From NCBI GenBank assembly GCA_030272585.1, contig BSYQ01000005.1:6789501-6853500 (forward strand): a DNA stretch of 64,000 nt, read 5' to 3'. The translations under genes and the position numbers were made by a program. Numbering within the stretch: position 1 is the first letter of the stretch; each line of letters opens with the position of its first letter. A model generated the notes under the pieces. That model was not told the DNA's origin. It ran no database searches and saw nothing but the letters and a program-made list of their open reading frames with translations. Below are positions 47,383-58,542 of the stretch, piece by piece. Origin of the DNA: Bryopsis sp. KO-2023 (Eukaryota; Chlorophyta; Ulvophyceae; Bryopsidales; Bryopsidaceae).

Positions 47383-49185
47383 TCCAAGCTCCTTGACACC
47401 GGTTTTCGAAGGGAAGGCTGCGGATTTGACCCGACACACCTGACATGGTAAGGTGAGCTGATCAGTGGTGCCCGGGGATGGAAGCGATGGGAGCGGAAGG
47501 AAATCCTCCGCACGTTTCCCGAGGCGAAGATGCTCCGCGGTCATATCGAGTGGCCGGATACTTTTATCCGCGAGCCACCGATTGATGACCCGATCCATTA
47601 CATGATGATGGGGCCAGTGTGTAGGGCAAACGTAGTGTGCCCCACAACTGGTTTTTACCCCGACACCATGTTGCGTTCCCGCGCAGTAATAGCACTTCGT
47701 TCCCGCGAGTGCTGGATCGTGCGTGCCTTTGATCCTCTTGAGCGCTGCACGCAACTCTTTCGCGTCCTTCGCGCGTGTGCGTTTCTTCCCCCGCTTGGTG
47801 CTTTTCTCCGCGCCCTTTTTGTCCGCTTCCTTCACTTTTTCCGCATCCGCCTGAGTCGACGGCTCCCCTTTCTTGGTTTCAGCGGTTGTCTTTTTCTCCG
47901 CGTCCGCCTTCTTTTGTTTTCCCGCGTCCGCATGTGTTTTCTCCGCGTCCGCCTTTTGTTTTTCCGCAGCCGCCTTTTTCTCCGCATGTGTTTTCTCCGC
48001 GTCCGCCTGTTGTTTTTCCGCGGCCGCCTTTTTCTCCGCGGCTGCTTTCTTTTTCTCCGCAAGTGCTTTGAGCATTGCTGCTTTGACGAGTGCTTTTGTT
48101 TGAGCGTCCTCTGCGCTCAGCGGTGGTTTTGAACCTGTCGGTTCTTCCGCTATGACTTCTTCGTTGTCGTCATCGTCAAGGGAACTCTGGGGTGGTTTCG
48201 CCAACTGCTTTGAGATATTCTCCGCTGCCCCGTCTATCCGGCTCAACCAGTCGTTCACTTGGTCCAAATTGTGCGCTTTGGTAAGGTCCACGTTCGTGAT
48301 GGTGATCTCCTTGACCTTATGCATGTCGACCTGATCTTTTATCCGGCCGTCACGCACCAACTGCGCCTGCGCCTTCGCGGTGTCCAGCCGTACTCCCACG
48401 AGTCCGTGTGAGAAGCTCGCGAGTGACTGCGGGATGTCCATGAGGTTGGCCCGAAGCCGGTTGACCTCAACTTTGGACGCGACGAGTTCTGACATCAACA
48501 CACGGGCGGTCGTGCTGCTGCAGAAATCGTCTCCCTTTTCCGCCTTGGCGAGAGCGGCTTTCGTGGCTGCCAACTCTTTTTGGACCGTGGCGAGGTGCTT
48601 GTAGCGTTTCTCCGCCTCGCCGATGAGCTGTTTGTTTTCCTTGTGGTACCAATCTGTATCCGCTTGAGCTTTGGTGGCTGCTTTCCGGGAGAGGGTCAGA
48701 TCGGTGGTCAGCTGGGTGATTTCCTTAGCTTTCGCGGAAATTTCTTGATCCCGCGCGGAAATTATTTGATCCTTTGCGGAATTTTCTTCCTCTTGCGCGG
48801 ATAACTCTCTTTTGATGGTCTTGAGTTCCGCTTCCGCACCGCGGGCTTTCACTTGAGCATCACTCAACTGCTGTTGAAGAGCCCGGTATCGATCCTTCCA
48901 ATCCGCCTCCAGCTTAATTTTCTCCGCCGTCTGGTTCTCCTCTGTTTCCCGGAGTTTCGCCGCCAGCTCACAGATTTCCGCCTCCTGCTCATCCCTTTTT
49001 GTCACACCCTCCTGAAGCTTCGTGTGTAATTTTTCGTAATCCGCCGCCACATTTGCATGTAATTCCACTGCCTCAGTTCCAGATTCTAAGGCTTCCGCGA
49101 GCTCCGTTTCCAAGGCCTCTGCCTTTGTTTTCCACTCATCCCTCTGCTGACGGAGTCGCTCCAAATGCTCGGATGTTCCAGACAT
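47383..49185 (-). pseudogene. ORF3 of C, coiled-coil plus RING-like protein, cut by A2
   Basis: Starts MSGTSEHLERLRQQRDEWKT. About 290 residues of nearly continuous coiled coil are followed by an acidic linker, then a Lys/Ala/Glu repeat region (AAEKKAAAEKQQADAEKTHA) at about 365-460. The Cys/His module is at about 500-600: CYYC, SCGAHYVCPTH, CQVC. The order equals that in ORF3 of A and B although the surrounding sequence is quite different. A2 is inserted near its 3' end, so this copy is interrupted. Confidence 0.75.
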
Positions 49186-49297
49186 TTTGATGCAAATGCT
49201 TTTAATGTTTTGCTCTGGTGGCGGTTGCTTCTGAAGGTTCAGTGCGCTCGGCGTAAACTTTTGACGAAATAGGGCTGGAGGGTTGCAGCCTAGCTAG

Positions 49298-49353
49298 TTT
49301 ATACAAGTGATAGAGTCACTCACTTGTCACTGATGGAAGACTTCCTCTATTGA
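49298..49353 (-). promoter_or_regulatory. Candidate internal promoter of ORF3 in C
   Basis: Minus-strand TCAAT (49349-49353), then TATAAA (49298-49303), then the ORF3 ATG about 113 bases later. The geometry matches that of family A although the sequence is unrelated. Confidence 0.45.
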
Positions 49354-49506
49354 GTGTCGTCTCATCCAAGGTTCTAGCCCGCTTTGATATTACCCTCGCT
49401 ATCTTGACTCAGCTCTCTGTAGCTCGCTCTTAGATGTATTTGATTATGGGTGAACTGATACCAACTCAGTAACCATCGTTCCCTTCCCCATATCAACCTG
49501 TATCAT

Positions 49507-52500
49507 CTAAAGAGGTTGTTTCCGCCGCCTTGTCCGCCTTTCTTCCCGCTTAGAGCGGATTTCCTCTTTGGTCGGCAAGCGCGTGCGGTTTTTGAGATAC
49601 TCTGCCAAGATATCGCTGGCATTGGCCAGGTGGGCTTCTGGCTCCCAGGTGGCTTCCATCAAATCATAGCCCTTCCACAGAATCAAGTACTCCCGACGGT
49701 TGGGTGTGCCTCGATCCCGCAGAATACGCTCGACCTCATATTCAATGGCGCCATCCACCAACTCCCCTTCGGGAGGTTCCACCTCCCGCTCATCATCTTC
49801 TGACAAGCGGTTGTATGCCTTCAGCTTGGAGACATGGAAGGTAGAATGAATAGTCCAATGGGGTGGTAGTTGCAGGCGATAAGCGACTGTGGATATCGCT
49901 TTGTCCACTTTGAATGGCCCGACAAACCTCCGGCGGATTTTTGGTGGGATCTTTTGCAAGGATTGCAGCGGAATAAATGTACTCCGCACCAAAACTTCAT
50001 CCCCTTCTTTGAAGATTACTTCCCGCCGCCGTTTGTTCGCTTGGACACACATCCGCTCTTGTGCGGTTGCATACTGCTGCTTTGCCTGCTGCAGTTGCTC
50101 GTCCATTCGTTTCACCATTTCGGTTGCCATTTCGGACTCTTCTTTCGCCGTTAACTTTTTCTGCACGGTAATTTGTCCCATATGCTGCCCATACAATAAG
50201 TGTGCTGGGGCATAGCCGGTTGACACATTGCGGGAGTTGTTGGCAGCAAATTCCGCTGTCGCCAAGAAATCAACCCAGCGGTCTGGATACCGCTCCACAT
50301 AAGGCCGCAAAAAGTCTTCCAACACCCGAATAGTAACCTCTGACTGCCCATCTGTTTGTGGGTGGTAGGCTGTGCTCATTCGGAGTTGGGTTCCCAGAAG
50401 TGAAAATAAAGACCGCCAGAAGGAACTTGTGAATCTGGGGTCTCGATCGGAAATTATCACTTTGGGGAGGCCATAGTGTTTGTATATTTTGTCCACAAAC
50501 AACTTAGCATATTCCGGGGCGGTTATTTCCTTAGTGCAGGGTGCGAAGCGAACGTACTTGGTTAACCGATCAACAAATACCGCGATGGCGGTGAACCCAC
50601 GTGACTTTGGTAAATCAGTCACGAGGTCAGTGGTGATCTGTTCCCACTTTGTTGTCGGTATTGGGAGTGGATGCAGAAGCCCTTTCTGCTTCGTCGTATC
50701 AGCTTTTGTCCGCTGACAGACAGGACATGTCCGCACATATGCTTGGACATCCTTTCCAACTCCTTTCCACCAGTAGTATCGCTGTAGCACATCCGATGTC
50801 CGGGCGGCACCTGCGTGTCCAGCGCTCGGAACATCATGGAACTCCCCCATAACCTTTTTCCGGTATCCATTTGGAACCACTAGTACTTTGTCTGAGGTGG
50901 GAGTTGCTTGATAGTACAACCAGCCATCCTCGAACGAAAGTTTCGTGGGTTTACCCTCTTGGATTTTCGCGACTTCCGCTTGCAGTTTTTGATCTGCCGC
51001 AATAGCGGTCTTCCATGCATCCGCTTCATCCACCACCCAGGCGGACAAAGCATGAATTTGATCCTGTGAATCAGGAAGGCTTCGGGATAACGCATCCGCC
51101 AGTACATTGGCTTTACCAGGCACATAGACGATTTTTGGATCGATGGAATCAAAATACCCTGACGTATACCATCGGGATTGTGTCCGCGACATTTTAGCTT
51201 GGGTCATGAAGTGGGTTATCGGCTGATGGTCTGTCATAACCGTAACCTCCCCAGGCGCTCCTTCGAGGTAATGCCGCCATTGGCTGAGCGCATATGCTAC
51301 AGCCCCCAGCTCCCGCTCATATGCGGAATATCGTGTCTCAGCTGGTTTTAATCGTCTTGAAAGGTAGGCTATTGGCTGTAGCCCCTTTCCATGGTCCTGA
51401 CACAGAACTGCTCCATATGCAGTTCCTGATGCGTCCGTTATTACGGTGTACCTAAGAAGCGGATCGGGTAGGAGAAGTATGGGGGTGCGGGTGATCTTTT
51501 GCTTGAGTTTGCTGAAGGCTTCGCGCTGAATAGGCCCCCATGTCCACACATGATTCTTTTTGATCAGATCATGTAAGGGTCCTGCAATCCGCGCAAACTC
51601 TGGTATAAACTTACGATAGTAAGATACCATGCCCAGAAAACTTCGCACATCCCCAACTGAGCTCAACTCCTTCCATTCTTGAATAGCCCGCACTTTATCA
51701 CTCATTGGTTGCAGGCCTTTCCCTGACAAATGATATCCCAGATAATCGGTCTCGCTGACCCCCACTTCACACTTGCTCGCTTTCGCGTAGAGCTTGTGTT
51801 TGTGTAACCGCTCGAATACCTGTTTCAAATGATCGACATGTTCTTCCACTGAATTGGAAAACACCAGAATGTCGTCAATGAACACAACCACAAAGTGGTC
51901 CAAAAACTCCCCCAACAAATCCTGCACCATAGTTTGAAACTGGGCCGGACAGTTGGACATTCCGAAGGGACAAACGAGGAACTCGAAATGCCCGTATCGT
52001 GTGCGGAATGCAGTTTTTGGGGTATCCTTTGGCCGGACTGGAAATTGCCAGTAGCCCGAGCGGAGGTCGATCTTGGTGTAGATCTTCGCTTTAGCGAGCC
52101 GGTCCATTAACTCTTCGGGGAGCGGAAGTGGATAGCGGTTTTTGATGGTGTAGTGGTTGATCCATCTGTAATCAACACACATCCGCAGTCCGCCGTCTTT
52201 CTTAGGGACAAAGAGTATGGGGGCTCCCCAGGGACTCTCTGACGGCCTAATCTTCCGTTGCTCGAGGAGATAATCCACTTGTGTCCGAACTTCATCCAAT
52301 TCAGCCGGAGAAAGTTTGTACAGGGGACGGTGGATTGGGCTCATACTCTCATCCTCAAGGTCGATCTTAAATTCATGACCCTTGCGGACGGGAGGTATGC
52401 CAGGTGGGAGATCTTTTGGAAAAATGTGGCTATATTCCTCCACCACAGAGCGGATATCCGGATGCATCTGATCATGCAGCAACTTCGGTACCTCCGTCTC

Positions 52501-53616
52501 TTGTGGTGTGTTGGTGCCCGCTGAAGTTTGAAGGCTATCAACGGTTACCCCTTCATACGGATATTGCATCAAGTGATTGCTATCCGTGGGGTCAGATTCA
52601 CGCACCACCACCAAGTAAGCCAAACTATCTGTGGCTTCAGTTTGCTTCTTGATGTAGCGGAATATCTTCTTGTGGGTGATGAGAGGTGTGGTTTCATTCG
52701 CAAGTTGAAGATAATCAGTCGGTCTTTCCTTTACCGGTACTGTTATCCAACCTTGACCTTGGCGAATGTTGATAGTTCCCTGTGCAAAGTCTATGGACGG
52801 GTTATTGGCGATGAGCCACGGTAACCCTAACACGATGTCATATGTGAGATGAGGAAAAACATCCGCAGAAAACTGGGTTTTGTATCCGCCCAACTGCATA
52901 TTGATGTTTCCGCATCGTTTGTCCACATTGCAAACAGACCCGTTGGCTAATGAAACGGTCTTATTACACGAGGAGAACTCTAACCCCAAACGATCCACAA
53001 GTTTCTGCGCTACATAATTTTCCGTAGCTCCACAGTCCAAATAAGCGGAGATTGAAACTCCCCCTATCCGCCCCTTAAGCTCATATCCCATGAACTTAAG
53101 GTGGTGATTATTTACCAGCGGGTTAAAACTGTCTTGAAGGTAATCCCCACCTTCAACCCCTGGTTGTTTCTTTCTGTCCGATGCCCCCCTTGCATCGGCG
53201 TCAGACGGAACCCTTGGGCTGGTCCGGTCCAAACTTTTTACACTTCCTTCCGAAGCCTGTTTCTCTCCACAAGGCGGGATAGATTCCAGGTTGCTATCTC
53301 CGGAGGAACTTCCAGAGTCTTCATGTACTGAACCAACACTTTCCGCCAACTCTCTGCCGGAAGTGCTTAGGATGACCGTACTTGAATCATCCATCCGCTC
53401 TTTGTCACCAAGTTTTGTACTCATCAGCGGATTTTCAGCCCTCTGGGCGGGATTTCTTTTTGACTCTTTCTCGGTCTTTTTATTCCCCTCTCGTTCTCTT
53501 GCTCGTGACTCCCGGAGCTTCTGACGTCTGCGATGTCTATATCTTCGGCGTCTGGCTCTTTTTCTTCTGGCCGCATGGAGTGAAGTCTCCTCTATGCGGC
53601 TTGATCTTTTAGCCAT
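49507..53616 (-). CDS. pol: Pol of C
   Basis: 1369 residues. Starts with an Arg-rich patch (RRKRARRRRYRHRRRQK, about 17-33). Protease motif DCG at 194-196 (AYLDCGATENYV). Reverse transcriptase with SPWGAPILFVPKKDGG and FIDD. RNase H (ITDASGTAYGAVL). Integrase zinc site (HDVPSAGHAG, CPVCQRTK) and DDE core (TTDLVTDLP, ISDRDPRFTSSFW, PQTDGQSEV). Chromodomain (EYLILWKGYDLMEATWEP). Overlaps gag by 25 bases in the -1 frame; I see no canonical slippery heptamer there. The relation to A pol is clear throughout. Confidence 0.94.
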   Translation of the reverse strand: MAKRSSRIEETSLHAARRKRARRRRYRHRRRQKLRESRAREREGNKKTEKESKRNPAQRAENPLMSTKLGDKERMDDSSTVILSTSGRELAESVGSVHEDSGSSSGDSNLESIPPCGEKQASEGSVKSLDRTSPRVPSDADARGASDRKKQPGVEGGDYLQDSFNPLVNNHHLKFMGYELKGRIGGVSISAYLDCGATENYVAQKLVDRLGLEFSSCNKTVSLANGSVCNVDKRCGNINMQLGGYKTQFSADVFPHLTYDIVLGLPWLIANNPSIDFAQGTINIRQGQGWITVPVKERPTDYLQLANETTPLITHKKIFRYIKKQTEATDSLAYLVVVRESDPTDSNHLMQYPYEGVTVDSLQTSAGTNTPQETEVPKLLHDQMHPDIRSVVEEYSHIFPKDLPPGIPPVRKGHEFKIDLEDESMSPIHRPLYKLSPAELDEVRTQVDYLLEQRKIRPSESPWGAPILFVPKKDGGLRMCVDYRWINHYTIKNRYPLPLPEELMDRLAKAKIYTKIDLRSGYWQFPVRPKDTPKTAFRTRYGHFEFLVCPFGMSNCPAQFQTMVQDLLGEFLDHFVVVFIDDILVFSNSVEEHVDHLKQVFERLHKHKLYAKASKCEVGVSETDYLGYHLSGKGLQPMSDKVRAIQEWKELSSVGDVRSFLGMVSYYRKFIPEFARIAGPLHDLIKKNHVWTWGPIQREAFSKLKQKITRTPILLLPDPLLRYTVITDASGTAYGAVLCQDHGKGLQPIAYLSRRLKPAETRYSAYERELGAVAYALSQWRHYLEGAPGEVTVMTDHQPITHFMTQAKMSRTQSRWYTSGYFDSIDPKIVYVPGKANVLADALSRSLPDSQDQIHALSAWVVDEADAWKTAIAADQKLQAEVAKIQEGKPTKLSFEDGWLYYQATPTSDKVLVVPNGYRKKVMGEFHDVPSAGHAGAARTSDVLQRYYWWKGVGKDVQAYVRTCPVCQRTKADTTKQKGLLHPLPIPTTKWEQITTDLVTDLPKSRGFTAIAVFVDRLTKYVRFAPCTKEITAPEYAKLFVDKIYKHYGLPKVIISDRDPRFTSSFWRSLFSLLGTQLRMSTAYHPQTDGQSEVTIRVLEDFLRPYVERYPDRWVDFLATAEFAANNSRNVSTGYAPAHLLYGQHMGQITVQKKLTAKEESEMATEMVKRMDEQLQQAKQQYATAQERMCVQANKRRREVIFKEGDEVLVRSTFIPLQSLQKIPPKIRRRFVGPFKVDKAISTVAYRLQLPPHWTIHSTFHVSKLKAYNRLSEDDEREVEPPEGELVDGAIEYEVERILRDRGTPNRREYLILWKGYDLMEATWEPEAHLANASDILAEYLKNRTRLPTKEEIRSKREERRTRRRKQPL

Positions 53617-56558
53617 TTTTGAAAAGTTGGGCCTTTAGGACATTTTCCAAAGCCATGACCCACTTCACCGCAGATGTAACATGCGCCTCCGCCTCTAGCT
53701 CCGCCTTGTTGCTGCCTTCCGCCACCACCTCGATTTCGTCCGCCACCTCGTCTTCCGCCTCTTCCGCGGCCACGGCCGCCGCCACCTCTGTTGCCTCCTC
53801 CCATTTGCTGATTTTGATCTTGGGGTGGAGGTGGTGGTTGCGGTTGCTGACCTTGCATTTGCTGGTTCTGGTCAGCTTTGGGCTTGTTTTTCCAATTCCA
53901 GTTCCATCGCCCTCGTCCGCGACCACGTCCGCGGTTGTTTTGAGATTGGCCTCCCAACGAATCGATTCTTTCGGCAGTGACTATCGCCGCTTCCACTCCT
54001 TCTGTCACCATTGTAACAACTTGATGTCGGATCTGGGGCCGTAGTCCGTCAACAAACGTCAAGTACTGCTCCTCCTCCGTCATATTCGGAATTCTGAGTA
54101 TGAGATCCCGAAATGCGTTAATGTTGGAACGAACAGTCCCCGTTTGTTGAAGTTTCCGCAGCTTCCTACGTGAAACATCGGACATTCTTGTAGGTTCAAA
54201 AGCAATAGCTAACTCTTCCACAAGTTGTACCCAGTCCTGGAACATCGGACGAACTCCTTCCCGAATCCGCATCTCTTGCATATTCCGCCATGTGGCGGCT
54301 GAACCAGAGAGATTTGTGCGGAATACTTTAAGCCAAACAGACTCATCCAAATCATAAACTTTACAGAAGTTGGTGAGTTCTGCCTGCCAATCCCGAATCC
54401 AGCGATCTCCAGCGCCAGTATACGGTTTCGGCATCGGGAATTTGACCGCATTGGGAATGTGAAGCAAACGATTTTCTGGACGTGCATAGCCCATAAAATC
54501 TGGGACCCCACCTGGGGGACCAGGAGGTCCGCCTCCTCCGCCACCTCCACCACCACCATCTCCAGGACCGCCTCCTGGGTTCCTAGATGGTCCTTCTCTT
54601 CCTCCACCAATATGTGGTCCAGGTGCAGACCCACGGCCACTTCTGTCCGATGGGCCTCCGCCACTTCCATCACCGGAACCATCATCATCTCCACCTCCGC
54701 CTCCTCCGCCTCCTCCGCCTGCGCGTTGAGGAATACGCGGATAGGATCCCCATCCAACATAGGGGTTTCCGGATGATGGAGCTCCGTATACATTCACGGA
54801 GTGACCTAAGATAGAAGGCCGAATGTATGATGCTCCCATGGCATAATAGCCGGGTGGTGAAATCATTGATGGATGTGATAACACTGGCTGAGAAACTGGT
54901 GGTGGCATGGGTAATGTTCTAGGTGGCTCGGGTGACGTGGTTGTTGGAGTTGTCAGCGGAACAGTTTGTACCACGGGAGAAGCCTGCGTACGCTGTGGCG
55001 GTTGTACTGGCTGTAATACCGCTGGTGGTCTTGTATTTGGTGTTTGTCCAAACACAGCGCTAGGCCTCACGATCGGCCTAGGTACATTTCCCTGTCCGCT
55101 GATTGCACTGCCTCGCCCCACTCCAGGAATAATGACTGGGGGTGATGCAGGTCGGGTAATCGGTCTATTTGCCCGCGGGAATACTGGTGGTATTGGCGGG
55201 AAACCTACCGAATCCGGGGCAAAGCCGGATGAGGTTTGGGGCGGTTGACCGAATGGAACTTGTACTTCGGCCAAGCTTGGTGGTTGTGCCACCGTTCTGG
55301 TTCCCGCTCCCGCCATAGCAGCCACAAGAGGTGTTTGTTGAGCAGCGGATGCCATTTGTGTGGCAACTGCTGCAGCATCTTTCTTCCGCCAAAACTCAAA
55401 ATTCGACGTGAACTTTGTGTCCGCTACATCCTCAAACACCTTCTTTAGCTCTTGCGCTGTTTCCGGGTCTTGTAGCATTTCTTGTAACATTTCCCGCGGC
55501 TCTCTGCTCCTTGTTGAGCTTCTCGATCTGCTTCTCCTTGAAGACCGACTTTGACTTCTTTTCAACTCCTCCATTTCCGCTTGTACTCTAGCCGCCGCTT
55601 CTTTCGCAGCCGCTGCCTCCTTTAACAAATAGGCTACTTCCGCATGATGCTGTATCTGGAAACTTTCCGCTTTTTCTTGCGTCTCTTTGAGATCATACTT
55701 AACACGAGCGATTTCCTTGAACTGTTTATCTTGACCCGCATCCATTTCTGCCTGAGTCTCTCTCAGTTCTTGTTGAACCGTATCCAACCCCCAAAGGGCG
55801 TCGTTATATTGCCGGTCATACTCTTCTTCGAGTTTCTTCCTTTTTTCGTCCGTGTCAGCCACTTGTTCAGCCAATATCCGCTGAGCCTCTTTGGCTTCGT
55901 CCACCTCTTTCTGGGCGACATCACGGATATTCGCCAAGCCAGCTTCCATTTGGCTGAGCCTCCCCTTGGCTGCAGCATCCAGATCTTGTATCCGCTCATC
56001 CAACCTCTCACTGAGCTGTCCTTCGATCTGGTGATGGCGGGACTGTAGAGTAGAGTCCAACACATCATGTACTTGGGAAGCCATGCTTGAACAAGCTCCC
56101 TCCATCCGACTATCAAGGTGCTCGGCGACCTGGGCTGTCCGCTGGGCAGCCTCCTCGGACAATTGGCTGTATAACCGCTCTTGCGATTCATGGAGGTCGC
56201 GCTCCTGCAGGCCATCGTTGTGCACGTGCAGGGTCTGGTTATGCACGTTTACTTGGCTCTGTTGCAGGTGCTGCGTTTGTTGATTGATGAAGACTCCTGG
56301 CTCTTCTTCCATCTCCTCATCAAACTCCGGGCCAATGTCCGCTTCCTCATCGCCTGCTTCCTCCACCATGTCCGGGTGCGCGGGGACACCGTATGCCTGT
56401 AAAGGCTGGTCCATTTCTGCCTGTATCGGCAGTCCGACAGCAGGTAATTCCTGGGCGACGATCAGCGGATATAGCGGCGGGCCATCTGGGGCGTCGCGCT
56501 CTTGCTGATTGTCTTCGATACCGTATTCCAGGTATAGCTGCTCGTCGTGTCCGCTCAT
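53592..56558 (-). CDS. gag: Gag of C
   Basis: 988 residues, very long for a Ty3-type Gag. Acidic N-terminus with GPEFDEEMEEEPG, then Gln/His-rich stretch and coiled coil (about 110-340). An Arg/Ser run (SRSSRRSRSRSSTRSREP) stands near 340-360. A Pro-rich linker (about 420-640) and Gly-rich segment (about 640-720) precede the capsid region (about 735-890). RGG-rich stretch and CCHC knuckle (CYICGEVGHGFGKC) lie near the end. The same architecture as A Gag with an added SR-like patch. Confidence 0.93.
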   Translation of the reverse strand: MSGHDEQLYLEYGIEDNQQERDAPDGPPLYPLIVAQELPAVGLPIQAEMDQPLQAYGVPAHPDMVEEAGDEEADIGPEFDEEMEEEPGVFINQQTQHLQQSQVNVHNQTLHVHNDGLQERDLHESQERLYSQLSEEAAQRTAQVAEHLDSRMEGACSSMASQVHDVLDSTLQSRHHQIEGQLSERLDERIQDLDAAAKGRLSQMEAGLANIRDVAQKEVDEAKEAQRILAEQVADTDEKRKKLEEEYDRQYNDALWGLDTVQQELRETQAEMDAGQDKQFKEIARVKYDLKETQEKAESFQIQHHAEVAYLLKEAAAAKEAAARVQAEMEELKRSQSRSSRRSRSRSSTRSREPREMLQEMLQDPETAQELKKVFEDVADTKFTSNFEFWRKKDAAAVATQMASAAQQTPLVAAMAGAGTRTVAQPPSLAEVQVPFGQPPQTSSGFAPDSVGFPPIPPVFPRANRPITRPASPPVIIPGVGRGSAISGQGNVPRPIVRPSAVFGQTPNTRPPAVLQPVQPPQRTQASPVVQTVPLTTPTTTSPEPPRTLPMPPPVSQPVLSHPSMISPPGYYAMGASYIRPSILGHSVNVYGAPSSGNPYVGWGSYPRIPQRAGGGGGGGGGGDDDGSGDGSGGGPSDRSGRGSAPGPHIGGGREGPSRNPGGGPGDGGGGGGGGGGPPGPPGGVPDFMGYARPENRLLHIPNAVKFPMPKPYTGAGDRWIRDWQAELTNFCKVYDLDESVWLKVFRTNLSGSAATWRNMQEMRIREGVRPMFQDWVQLVEELAIAFEPTRMSDVSRRKLRKLQQTGTVRSNINAFRDLILRIPNMTEEEQYLTFVDGLRPQIRHQVVTMVTEGVEAAIVTAERIDSLGGQSQNNRGRGRGRGRWNWNWKNKPKADQNQQMQGQQPQPPPPPQDQNQQMGGGNRGGGGRGRGRGGRRGGGRNRGGGGRQQQGGARGGGACYICGEVGHGFGKCPKGPTFQKWLKDQAA

Positions 56559-56985
56559 GGTGGATGTCTTGATTCGTCGGCGGTAGAATCACGTGTCCGT
56601 TTGGTGGATTCCGTTGGCGGGTAATCCACGTGACTAATTGGTCACTCTTTGTCAGCGGTTTCTGGCAGCGGTTTCTGGCACGTAATTTCTGGCGGAAACG
56701 TATTCGTCCGCAGAAACGTCCGCTGGCCGACTCGTTTTGTCCGCTCTGCGGTAACCGCGTGCAGTGTCGACAACTCTCCGACAAACGGAAGTACTACTAC
56801 GCCGCGCAGCAACGTGCGTTCTCGTTCGTCCAGCGTTTGGTTGGTGCGCAGCAACACGAAGTAGGTTCCAGACACGAGGGGAAACCTTCTTCGACCTAGC
56901 CGACCCTGATCTTTTGCACCTCGACTGCGAAATCTCCTGTCGATCTCTTCCACTAAGTAGACTCGACTTGCAGGAAGGGTGCTTC
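56559..56985 (-). other. C leader
   Basis: About 430 bases between primer site and gag. No convincing gene. The short frames seen here are not conserved in A or B. Confidence 0.5.
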
Positions 56986-56998
56986 GGCTCCGAAACCA
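56986..56998 (-). promoter_or_regulatory. C primer-binding site
   Basis: Minus-strand TGGTTTCGGAGCC three bases inside the 5' LTR (57002-57175). Confidence 0.78.
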
Positions 56999-57001
56999 GT
57001 T

Positions 57002-57175
57002 TGTTAGGTCCCTGTAGGTTTTAGTGAGTCGTTGCTGAAGTTGAGACTGGGGTCACACACTTTCACAAACCAGAGAATTAATTTTACAAGTGTTCTCTCT
57101 GAACTTAACCTCCTAGAACCCGTACTAACCCGTACTACACACTCGTACTGCAAAATGAGTGCGATCAACGTATCA
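57002..57175 (-). repeat. C 5' LTR
   Basis: 174 bp, apparently identical to 36906-37079. Confidence 0.93.
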
Positions 57176-58092
57176 GCAACCATGGCCTACCTAAAGTGAT
57201 TGTGTCTGATAGAGACCCTCGCTTTACCAGCAAGTTCTGGCAGACGCTTTTTAAAGCTCTGGGTACAGAGATTCGTATGAGTACAGCTTACCACCCTCAG
57301 ACGGATGGGCAGAGTGAGGTTACCATACGTACTCTGGAAAATTTCTTAAGGCCATATGCTGAGAGGTATCCCCATAAGTGGGTTGAGTATTTACCTACAG
57401 CAGAGTTTGCAGCAAACAATGCAGTGAATGCGAGTACAGGGTTCGCACCTGCATACTAGATGTATGGGTACCATCCAGAAACACCAAACATTGGTGGGAC
57501 GGCAACGCAATTTCAAGTGGAAGCAGTTAAGACTATGGTAGCACGGATGGCACAGGACTTAGATACCGCAAAAGCATATTACTCTAGAGCACAACACAGA
57601 ATGTGTGTGAGTGCAAACAAGAAGAGGAAAGATATTGCTTTTGAGAAAGGGGATAAAGTCCTGATAAAAAGCCGTTTTATTCCGTTGGCTGCTTTGAACA
57701 AAGTGAGTCCCAAACTGCGCCGTCGATTTGTGGGTCCCTTTGAAATTGTGGAGAAAATATCAAAGGTGGCTTACAGAGTTCAACTTCCGGAAACATGGCT
57801 CATTCACCCAGTGTTTCATGTTTCTAAGTTCAAGCGTTATCACGCCTCGAGTGATAACAGCAGGCAGATACAACCTCCAGAAGGAGAGTTGATTGGTAGC
57901 GAAGTAGAGTATGAGGTCGAAAATATCCTAAGGGCTAGAGGTAAACGCAATCGTGAATACCTAGTGCTGTGGAAAGGATACGATCTACTTGACGCTACTT
58001 GGGAACCTGAAGCTAATCTGGTTAACGCACCAGATATACTTCGCGCATTTAAAGAGAAAGAAAGAAAAGAGTTGCAGAAAGGAAGAGAATAG
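57176..58092 (+). pseudogene. pol: Pol of A3, third piece
   Basis: End of integrase (VSDRDPRFTSKFW, PQTDGQSEV) and chromodomain (YLVLWKGYDLLDATWEP). Broken at about one place in addition to the insertions. Confidence 0.88.
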
Positions 58093-58381
58093 GGAAACAG
58101 AGTGTTTGATGGCTAAGGTGGAACTCCTTATAGCAAGGGGGCGCGAAAAAGGATACCTTAGAAAAACTCTGTCGACTTCCAAACCAACTCTTTATCTTTA
58201 ATGCGTTAGGTGCCTAAGTTATTTGGCTGGTGCAGTAAGTGTAGCTTCAGTAGTACTTTAGAAATCGGGCAAACGATGTCACATTCGAGATAGTGTGGTT
58301 GTTCCGAGAAAACCCCTATCAAGTGACGTGTTGAGGTGGTCTTGACGAGACTCCAACCGAGCAAAACGTTGGTGTCTCACC

Positions 58382-58427
58382 CCAATAACCCAACGAGGAA
58401 AGTGTACGAGTCACCCAGCCTTATAAG
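58382..58427 (+). promoter_or_regulatory. Candidate internal promoter of ORF3 in A3
   Basis: CCAAT (58382-58386) and TTATAAG (58421-58427), with the ORF3 ATG at 58543. Same spacing as in A1 and A2. Confidence 0.45.
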
Positions 58428-58542
58428 CGCAGCCCTCGAACCATTTTGCCCTAGTGTTTGTGTAAACGGAGCGAGCTCCTGAGTGAAAAAGAGTCTAAAG
58501 ACGCACAAACCGTTGTTTATATCTTTCTTTCCGACAAACATA

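Larger units (their letters stand above)
36906..57175 (-). mobile_element. Element C, Ty3/Gypsy chromovirus with ORF3, holding A2
   Basis: Minus orientation, inserted in A3 pol with duplication GCAAC (36901-36905 and 57176-57180). LTRs are only 174 bp (36906-37079 and 57002-57175) and look identical, so it is young. Without A2 it is about 10.2 kb. Order: LTR, primer site, leader, gag, pol, ORF3, polypurine tract, LTR. A2 has inserted near the end of ORF3; apart from that the frames are open. Confidence 0.93.
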
